Origin: Polyangiaceae bacterium
Lineage (GTDB): Bacteria > Myxococcota_A > Polyangia > Polyangiales > Polyangiaceae
NCBI GenBank assembly: GCA_022447485.1
Contig: JAKVCH010000210.1
Span: 1-5,922, forward strand
DNA: 5,922 nucleotides
Direction of reading: 5' to 3'
Positions 1 to 4,932 of the stretch are shown here, piece by piece. The notes beneath the pieces were generated by a model, which was not told the origin of the DNA, did no database searches, and worked only from the letters and a program-made list of their open reading frames with translations. The translations under genes and the position numbers were made by a program. Position 1 is the stretch's first letter; each line of letters begins with the position of its first letter.

Positions 1-1663
1 TGAGGATACAGGTGTGAGCTCCGCCGGCAGTAATTCGAGTCGCGTTGCTGACACCCGGGACGGCTAGAGGTCCGCGACTGTTGCTGCCGGTTTGGCGCGC
101 ATTATTGGCACCCCAACACCACACCTTGCCCGTAGTTAAACGAGCGCACGAGTGGGTATCACCGACAGCAATCTCGTCGGGCGCTGCGGGCAATTCGGGT
201 GAAAATTCTCCGGTCGCATCGAGATCAGCAGAACCAGTCTGCCCGACAGAGTTCTCTCCCCAACAATGGACTTCTCTTTGAGTCTCCCCTTGGACAAGGG
301 CACAGGCATGCCAAAGTCCAATATCCAGGTCGAGTACGACGCCGTTGAAGTTATCGAGTACCGTACTCACTGCAGCTTCGTATTGAGCATTGGGGGCGAC
401 CACTCCTCGGCGATTATCGCCCCAGCATTGGTAATTCAGGTCAGCTGTTTGAGCGCAGGCGCTACGGTAACCTGTCCACATTCTCCGAATTGACGGAGAG
501 CAGTGACCATTCGAGCAATATTCTCCTGCCTGGCAGTCGTTGCCACACGTGCCGCAATGCTCGGCGTCAATTAGGGTATTTGTACATTGGCCAGCGCAAA
601 AGGCTGGCTCAGAGGGAGAACAAAGAGAGGTACAGACTCCGCCCAAGCAATTCTCACTGAGCTTACATTTTTCGCCGCAACGACCACAATGATTCAGGTC
701 GCTGGAGAAGTCGACACAGAGGTCGTCGCAGCGTTCGGGGTAGATGGGGCCACATTCAGCCGCGCATACGCCATCGAGGCAAATTGCGCCTTGGATACAC
801 GCGGTTTCGCAGGAACCGCAGTGCCCCGTATCTCGTTGAAGGTTGTAGCAGCGCCCGGAGCAGACGGTTTCCTTGTCATTTTCACAGCCTGGGACACAAA
901 GTCCTGAAGAGCAGCGCTCGTCTGTTGCACACTGTTGATCACAGTCACCACAGTGATCGGGGTTTGTTTGAGGATCGACGCATCCGCTCTTGCAAAGAAG
1001 GGGGCGAGCTGCTCCGCAATTATCTCGACACTCTCCGTCCGCGCAATATTGATCGCTCTGGCAGCCTTGGAAACAGCTGCCGCAGTGGGCGGGGTCATTC
1101 CGCCGGTCAACACATGTCGTACCGCAGCGGTCCTTGAGTTCACCAGTACATTCACCCTGACAACGACCACTGACACAGACTTCGTCGGTAGCGCAAGTTC
1201 GACCACAGCCACCGCAGTCGTCGTGATCTTTGGAAAAGTTGACGCATCGATTTTTGCATCGGTGAGGTGAGCTTCCACGACAGTCCTCGCCACAGGTGCC
1301 CTCCGAGCAAGCTTCATCCAGAGAGCAATTTGTATCGCAACTACCGCAGTGCTCACTGGAGTAGTTCAGGTCAATGCATTGGCCCTCACAGACGCCCAGA
1401 GCTCCTCCTGTGCAAGAGGTGACGCAGGTAGCGTCACGACAGTAGGCGCCCTCAGCGCATTCGACTCCACAGGCACCGCAATGGTTCGCGTCGGTGGAGA
1501 GCTGGGCACATTCGCCATCACAATCAGCAAGACCACTGCCACAGCTTTGGTAGCGATACTTCTGTGAGTCGTCTTGGCTTGATGCGCAGCTACTGAATAG
1601 CAGCAGACTCATGAAAAGAATGCCGAGTGCTGGACGTCGCTCTGTGAACCGGTGGAAAATCAA
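1..1663 (-). CDS. Large Cys-rich repeat / RCC1-repeat lipoprotein, 3' end outside the window
   Basis: The frame is open from 1663 to the window edge, giving 554 visible residues and no stop. Seen: with TTG as start, the N-terminus is basic (residues 4-10 contain H, R, R, R), followed by a hydrophobic stretch and a lipobox-like FSSC, so Cys26 is the probable lipidated residue. Residues 41-388 are eight tandem 44-residue units with eight Cys each. Residues 389-554 hold RCC1-like blades with CWGDN, CWGENSVGQTG and CWGANNARQTG, each preceded by a (H)xCA motif. Known: RCC1 repeats usually form seven-bladed propellers, so roughly half the propeller should lie beyond the window. Inferred: an outer-membrane or surface protein held rigid by disulfides, possibly adhesive or ligand-binding; the ligand is unknown. 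The start is uncertain: ATG at 1612 lacks the basic n-region, and neither start has a clear Shine-Dalgarno. The gene follows the FGE-like lipoprotein by 18 bp. Confidence is high for the coding frame and domain style, low for function. Confidence 0.9.
   Translation of the reverse strand, partial: MIFHRFTERRPALGILFMSLLLFSSCASSQDDSQKYRYQSCGSGLADCDGECAQLSTDANHCGACGVECAEGAYCRDATCVTSCTGGALGVCEGQCIDLNYSSEHCGSCDTNCSLDEACSEGTCGEDCRGSSPHRCKNRCVNFSKDHDDCGGCGRTCATDEVCVSGRCQGECTGELKDRCGTTCVDRRNDPAHCGSCFQGCQSDQYCADGECRDNCGAARPLLCKSGCVDPQTNPDHCGDCDQQCATDERCSSGLCVPGCENDKETVCSGRCYNLQRDTGHCGSCETACIQGAICLDGVCAAECGPIYPERCDDLCVDFSSDLNHCGRCGEKCKLSENCLGGVCTSLCSPSEPAFCAGQCTNTLIDAEHCGTCGNDCQAGEYCSNGHCSPSIRRMWTGYRSACAQTADLNYQCWGDNRRGVVAPNAQYEAAVSTVLDNFNGVVLDLDIGLWHACALVQGETQREVHCWGENSVGQTGSADLDATGEFSPELPAAPDEIAVGDTHSCARLTTGKVWCWGANNARQTGSNSRGPLAVPGVSNATRITAGGAHTCIL
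500..1543 (-). repeat. Eight tandem 132-bp coding units (44-residue, 8-Cys repeats)
   Basis: Each unit encodes 44 residues with Cys at unit positions 8, 12, 22, 25, 29, 35, 40 and 44. The core pattern is D..HCG.C...C near positions 19-29, followed by a short GxC near 38-40. The first unit has an extra Cys at its first position in place of the preceding unit's last Cys, and the eighth unit ends at position 40. Spacing is invariant, with no insertions or deletions across the units, while the intervening residues differ widely. This indicates old duplications held under selection for disulfide geometry rather than recent expansion. The fixed period also keeps other frames open, producing long shadow ORFs on both strands here. 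Confidence 0.92.
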
Positions 1664-1681
1664 GGTTGGGTTCGAGGGTGT

Positions 1682-2698
1682 CTAGTTCGAAAAAGGTCGA
1701 ACACAGCGAAAGCCTGTGCGAAGCGAAGCATCGCTATCTGTGAGGCAATCAAATCCGCTTACTTCCTGTGACGACGAGTAGTCTCCACCAATAAAACAGG
1801 GACCAGATTCGGTTTGTACCCATTCTGCGACATTTCCAAACAAGTCATCCTGCCCGAATGAACCACGACCAGCAGGGTATTCCCCTAGCGGACAAGTACT
1901 GGTGGCTTGCAGTCCGCAGAGTCTCTCTGGGATGTCAGCCGGGGTAGGCGCTTGGTCGCCCCACGGATAGAGCTGAGTGCCCTCGTTTCCGCGAACGGCG
2001 AGCTCAAATATTGACTTCTGCGGTAGTGTCCCCCCGTTTGCCGCACAATAGCTTTCTGCGGCAGCAGCCGTGACACCATTGATGGGGTGATCGTCCCGCC
2101 CGCTGGTCAGGAGATTGCCTTGGCTCAATTCAGGACAGGCTCCTGCGTCGATACATTTCCGGTACTCTTTGACCGACACCTCGTACTTATCGAGGCAGAT
2201 TGACGAAGCTTCGATTGGCAGCGGAGTCGTGCCGTCCGGGCACGTGATTTCGTCGGCGGTCAGCGTCGCGGTCGTGACGGTTGAACTCAAGACCTCTTTG
2301 TCGATAGTGATGGCTCGACATTGGTTGCTGACACATTGATGACCTTCGGATCCTGGCAGAGCATCAAGGAAATTGCAGTCTGCGTCGACGTCACAGGTGA
2401 CTTCACAAACGCTCTCTGAGCCAGTGCCCGAACCGCCACAGCTCGGCGTTTTACAGATCACATTGTCGGGGAGATCGGTGGCCTCGAAACCTGGGCCCAA
2501 AATGCGTTCGGCGCAATCGTCTCGATTGCTGCAGCTACTGGAGCAGGCTTCACAGCGACATTCGTCGCCAGCGCCGCAGCTGCCTTCTTCGCAGGCTCCG
2601 AGGAATGCACTGGTCGAACCAAAGTGGGATTCGCCGCTGGTGCAGCCACTCCACAGAGTCAAAAGTAGGGTTGGAATTAGAAAAAGGAGTCTCTTCAC
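1682..2698 (-). CDS. Lipoprotein with Cys-rich N-terminus and C-terminal FGE/SUMF1-like domain
   Basis: A 338-residue protein starting at GTG. Seen: residues 1-19 are a lipoprotein signal (MKRLLF, hydrophobic core, LWSGC), so Cys19 is probably lipidated. Residues 36-127 are Cys-rich with several CxxxC-type pairs. From about 153 to 334 the sequence follows the FGE-sulfatase (C-type-lectin-like) fold: ICLDKYEVS (167-174), HPINGV then YC (204-218), GTLPQKSIFELAVRG (223-237), YPWG (244-247), FGNVAEWV (287-294), GGDY (304-307) and GFRCV (329-333). Known: catalytic FGEs use two closely spaced Cys of the CxxxxC type near the C-terminus to oxidise a sulfatase Cys. Here only C301, C318 and C331 lie in that region, with no such pair, so a binding or structural role is more likely than oxidase activity. 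Translation is probably coupled to the upstream regulator. Domain call is strong; ligand unknown. Confidence 0.9.
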   Translation of the reverse strand: MKRLLFLIPTLLLTLWSGCTSGESHFGSTSAFLGACEEGSCGAGDECRCEACSSSCSNRDDCAERILGPGFEATDLPDNVICKTPSCGGSGTGSESVCEVTCDVDADCNFLDALPGSEGHQCVSNQCRAITIDKEVLSSTVTTATLTADEITCPDGTTPLPIEASSICLDKYEVSVKEYRKCIDAGACPELSQGNLLTSGRDDHPINGVTAAAAESYCAANGGTLPQKSIFELAVRGNEGTQLYPWGDQAPTPADIPERLCGLQATSTCPLGEYPAGRGSFGQDDLFGNVAEWVQTESGPCFIGGDYSSSQEVSGFDCLTDSDASLRTGFRCVRPFSN

Positions 2699-2711
2699 GA
2701 TTCTAGTCCTT
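2695..2711 (-). promoter_or_regulatory. Ribosome binding site and GTGA stop/start overlap of the FGE-like lipoprotein gene
   Basis: On the minus strand, AAGGA (2711-2707) lies eight bases before GTG (2698-2696). The upstream gene ends with TGA at 2697-2695, giving a GTGA overlap. The Shine-Dalgarno lies inside the last codons of the upstream gene. This fixes the GTG start and implies translational coupling and a shared transcript. Confidence 0.8.
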
Positions 2712-3684
2712 CGTGAAGCTGGCTCGATTGTCCGCCATAGATCACGACTTTATGGATTTCAGGGGGCCTTGTGAGCCTTTGATTGGTAGCATCGACCCTT
2801 TTTCTCAAGTCCGAAAGTTGCCGCCGAGCGTCACTCAAAGAGCCATTCACCTCTTTTTCTAAAGGGTGTTCCGGCCAAATATCGAAGGCGTAGGTATACC
2901 CCCCCTGGGGATTCACTCTCTGGGGATTTTGGCCCGGCGCAGCGAGCTCCGGCAGTACTTGAACAAGAGTTTTCACCATCGCCCGGTAGTGGTCCAAAAT
3001 GGCGGCTTCCCAACCGGCGTTGGCTCCGACTGGTCGTACGAACGCAGAGGAGCGGTAAGAGACTTCGTCCCCAGTGATTTCGCTGGTGACTTTTCCAGCC
3101 GCGACGAGACGCCGTAAAGCCTCCTCGACTTCGGTGGCGCGTCGATGACTTCTCTCCACTAATTCTTGGTGAGTCATCGGCCCGTCTCCGTAAATAATCA
3201 GCCAAAGCAGTTCTCCAAAGTGATTCACCGAGGAGATTGCTTCCGAGTCGAGGGTTTCGATTTCGTAGCGACTCATATTGCCTGAGCCTCGGAGTTCGAC
3301 CAAACCACTTTCGACCAGGTCGAAGAGAACAGCCTTTAGCTGTGCTTCGTCATCGCGACAAAATTTCTGTAAGACTTCTGTCCGAGTTGCTCCATGCTGT
3401 TTCAAAAGGAATTCAAGTACCGCCAGCCAAAGCGAAGAGCCTCTGTCGGTCGAGGACTTGGCTAGCCTTTGAATCTTCTTTAGGTAGGCGCGTTGAGCCA
3501 TACCAAACATATCCGCACTGACTTTTCGACTCACCCCTCTTCGGTCAAGCTCGTCTGCAAGGTGAATAAAGAGTTGGTCGGAGAGCTCGGCAAGGGGAGC
3601 TCTCATGCCGCCGGCTGTTGCCAATTCCGCTAATAAGACTGCGTTTTCTTGGACCACGCGATCAATGAGAAAGCGGATATTCAT
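2695..3684 (-). CDS. Putative transcriptional regulator with tandem winged-helix-like regions
   Basis: A 329-residue protein with no signal peptide or membrane segment, so probably cytoplasmic. I do not recognise a named family with certainty. Seen: residues 30-75 contain a helix-turn-helix-like stretch (VSRKVSADMFGMAQRAY). Residues about 84-140 look like a winged helix: helix, TRTEVLQKF, helix ending LVESGLVEL, then a short strand. Residues about 155-215 repeat that plan: LLWLIIYGDG, MTHQELVERS, ALRRLVAAGKVT, strand. Residues 275-300 are charged and heptad-like, a possible coiled coil for dimerisation. The frame extends to a TTG at 3708, but ATG at 3684 is chosen because GGAGG lies nine bases upstream of it. 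It is the first gene of the minus-strand cluster and overlaps the next by four bases, so it may regulate its own operon and perhaps the divergent protease gene (inference). It could instead be a non-DNA-binding wHTH scaffold. Confidence 0.85.
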   Translation of the reverse strand: MNIRFLIDRVVQENAVLLAELATAGGMRAPLAELSDQLFIHLADELDRRGVSRKVSADMFGMAQRAYLKKIQRLAKSSTDRGSSLWLAVLEFLLKQHGATRTEVLQKFCRDDEAQLKAVLFDLVESGLVELRGSGNMSRYEIETLDSEAISSVNHFGELLWLIIYGDGPMTHQELVERSHRRATEVEEALRRLVAAGKVTSEITGDEVSYRSSAFVRPVGANAGWEAAILDHYRAMVKTLVQVLPELAAPGQNPQRVNPQGGYTYAFDIWPEHPLEKEVNGSLSDARRQLSDLRKRVDATNQRLTRPPEIHKVVIYGGQSSQLHEGLES

Positions 3685-3746
3685 GGACGGACCCCTCCGT
3701 GGAAGCAACGAATTGCCGGTGGTTAGATAGGGTCATCTGTAGTTAA
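3685..3746. promoter_or_regulatory. Divergent intergenic region, presumed bidirectional promoter
   Basis: Only 62 bp separate the start codons of the regulator (minus) and the metalloprotease (plus), so both promoters must lie here or overlap the gene starts. I found no strong sigma-70 boxes. The best minus-strand candidate is TTGCAT (3752-3747) and TATCTA (3729-3724) with a 17-bp gap, each matching consensus at three of six bases. The plus side has TTGCCG (3713-3718), with only a poor -10 at the right distance. The region is inferred from gene orientation, not from motif strength. Confidence 0.4.
3687..3700 (-). promoter_or_regulatory. Small hairpin enclosing the regulator gene's Shine-Dalgarno
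   Basis: Read on the minus strand, arms ACGGA and TCCGT flank a GGGG loop, ending two bases before the ATG at 3684. The Shine-Dalgarno GGAGG (3698-3694) occupies the 5' arm and loop. In mRNA this five-pair stem could partly hide the ribosome site; in DNA the same symmetry could be half of an operator. The pairing is exact, but the stem is short and may be chance. Confidence 0.4.
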
Positions 3747-4757
3747 ATGCAAGATATGACGATGCGTCCCAGGATCAAATTAATTCCATCGTGGCTTCGC
3801 CTCATCAGCAAAATTACGCTGCAACTTGTATTTTTCTTTGCACTTATATTGAGAGCGCAGCCAGCGCTCGCCTATTGTCAGGCGACGAGTTGTTCTTCCG
3901 ACCCGGAATGTCGTCGTAATCGCGAGACAGGCTGCACGACCAGTGGAATACCGTTGTCTTGGCGACGGGGTTGCATAGGGTTTGCGGTGGGAGGGCAAGG
4001 CTCGCCCAAAACGGGTATCTCCAGCGATGTGCTAGCGACCGTAACTCAGGATGCCATCGAAATCTGGGGTGGCGTGAGCTGTGGTGATGAATCTATTTCT
4101 CTCAGCCTCAAATATTCGGGACCGGTCAGTTGTGAGCAAGCCGGGTATCAACCGGCAGCAGGAAACGCGAACATTATTTCCTTTGTCGATGAAGGCTGGG
4201 CTTATACGTCGAACCAGGACGACGGCGCGAGCTCAAGCGATAACCTAGGACACACCGAATTAACTTATGACCTTGCGACGGGCGAATTAGTCGATACTGA
4301 TATCGAGCTAAATAGTGAAGATGCTGTTTTTTCCACTGAGCCAAATGAGACGGAATACGATTTACTTACTGTAGTTTTACACGAGATGGGCCATGCTCTT
4401 GGCCTTGATCATAGTCAAGTATCTGGTTCAGTCATGCAGGCCCGCAGCGGTCCGGGTGAGTTGCGTCATCAGTTGCATCCCGATGATCGAGCCGGTGTCT
4501 GTGCTCTTTACGGGGGCTTCCGCGAGGAAGGCTCGTGTGTGCCGGATGGGGGGCTAGCCAATGATTGTGCGGGGCAAGAAATCCTGCTTCCTGGCGATGT
4601 TTCTGGGAAAACGGAAGTCGCAGGTTGTTCTTTTGGCTTAGGCCCAGTTCGTCATAACGGGGCCGTACTGGTTTCGCTTCTTTTTTTACTTTGTCTTGCG
4701 GTTTGGAACCGCTTCTGTCTGGGCAAGGAACAGGACTCTTTCGACGTGGAGAAATGA
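3747..4757 (+). CDS. Secreted matrixin-like (M10-type) zinc metalloprotease with MYXO-CTERM-like tail
   Basis: A 336-residue protein. Seen: residues 1-42 form a signal peptide (basic n-region, LVFFFALIL core, ending QPALA before Tyr43). A Cys-rich segment (44-76) precedes the catalytic domain. The metzincin motif HEMGHALGLDH lies at 212-222, so H212, H216 and H222 bind zinc and E213 is the catalytic base. The Met-turn is SVM (228-230), and the domain closes with HPDDRAGVCALYG (244-256). The C-terminus has GCS (293-295), a membrane segment (about 304-323), then NRF and K327. Known: MYXO-CTERM tails are Cys-containing sorting signals thought to be processed by myxosortase for surface anchoring. 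This one is weakly basic and carries an unusual acidic extension after the helix. No obvious propeptide cysteine switch is seen. Start choice among Met codons at 3747, 3756 and 3762 is open because none has a clear Shine-Dalgarno. Protease call is strong; substrate unknown. Confidence 0.93.
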   Translation: MQDMTMRPRIKLIPSWLRLISKITLQLVFFFALILRAQPALAYCQATSCSSDPECRRNRETGCTTSGIPLSWRRGCIGFAVGGQGSPKTGISSDVLATVTQDAIEIWGGVSCGDESISLSLKYSGPVSCEQAGYQPAAGNANIISFVDEGWAYTSNQDDGASSSDNLGHTELTYDLATGELVDTDIELNSEDAVFSTEPNETEYDLLTVVLHEMGHALGLDHSQVSGSVMQARSGPGELRHQLHPDDRAGVCALYGGFREEGSCVPDGGLANDCAGQEILLPGDVSGKTEVAGCSFGLGPVRHNGAVLVSLLFLLCLAVWNRFCLGKEQDSFDVEK

Positions 4758-4932
4758 TAATTCGTCTCAATGACGAGGTGAGTTCATCCGGCAGGGTCAG
4801 TCGGCACACTTTCGATAAGGAGACAATTTTTCCTCGATGAGCGCAGGTCTTGAAGGATTCTGCAAGAGAGAGCCCTTTCATGACGAGCCTATCCGTCCAG
4901 AAAGGCTATAGTCCCCAGCTAGTAGGGAAGAT
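4758..4932 (+). other. Intergenic gap between protease and lipoprotein genes
   Basis: This 175-bp stretch has no convincing gene or terminator. An AGCCT/AGGCT pair (around 4886-4907) is too short, and lacks a T-run. A 28-codon frame starts at 4754 (ATGA overlap with the protease stop) and a 24-codon frame starts at 4837 (again ATGA). Neither has a well-placed ribosome site. An AAGGAG at 4817-4822 sits 14 bases before the second ATG. The two flanking genes could share a transcript. Confidence 0.5.

Noticed and set aside
694..1356. Long open frame of about 220 codons on the minus strand in a different frame from the Cys-repeat gene
   Set aside because: It lies wholly inside the 132-bp repeat array, is Ala/Thr/Val-rich without domain signatures, and is kept open by the repeat period. 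The other frame has invariant Cys spacing and is clearly the coding one.
587..1567. Several plus-strand open frames of 70-120 codons opposite the Cys-repeat gene
   Set aside because: They are antisense shadows of the repeat array, with low-complexity composition and no recognisable domains.
1682..1800. Possibility that the FGE-like C-terminus is a variable region of a diversity-generating retroelement
   Set aside because: FGE/C-type-lectin folds are known retroelement targets, but there is no reverse transcriptase, no template-like near-copy and no excess of AAC/AAT-type codons in this window. A near-identical copy plus an RT gene nearby would reopen the idea.
3685..3708. TTG start at 3708 adding eight residues to the regulator
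   Set aside because: The added segment contains the GGAGG ribosome site that serves the ATG at 3684, and TTG 3708 has no site of its own.
4432..4881. Minus-strand open frame of 149 codons opposite the end of the metalloprotease gene
   Set aside because: It is antisense to the catalytic motif and tail of a convincing protease, with Arg/His/Pro-rich composition typical of a shadow frame.
4880..4910. Possible terminator hairpin (AGCCT ... AGGCT) after the protease gene
   Set aside because: The stem is only five pairs with a loop of about a dozen bases and no following T-run.
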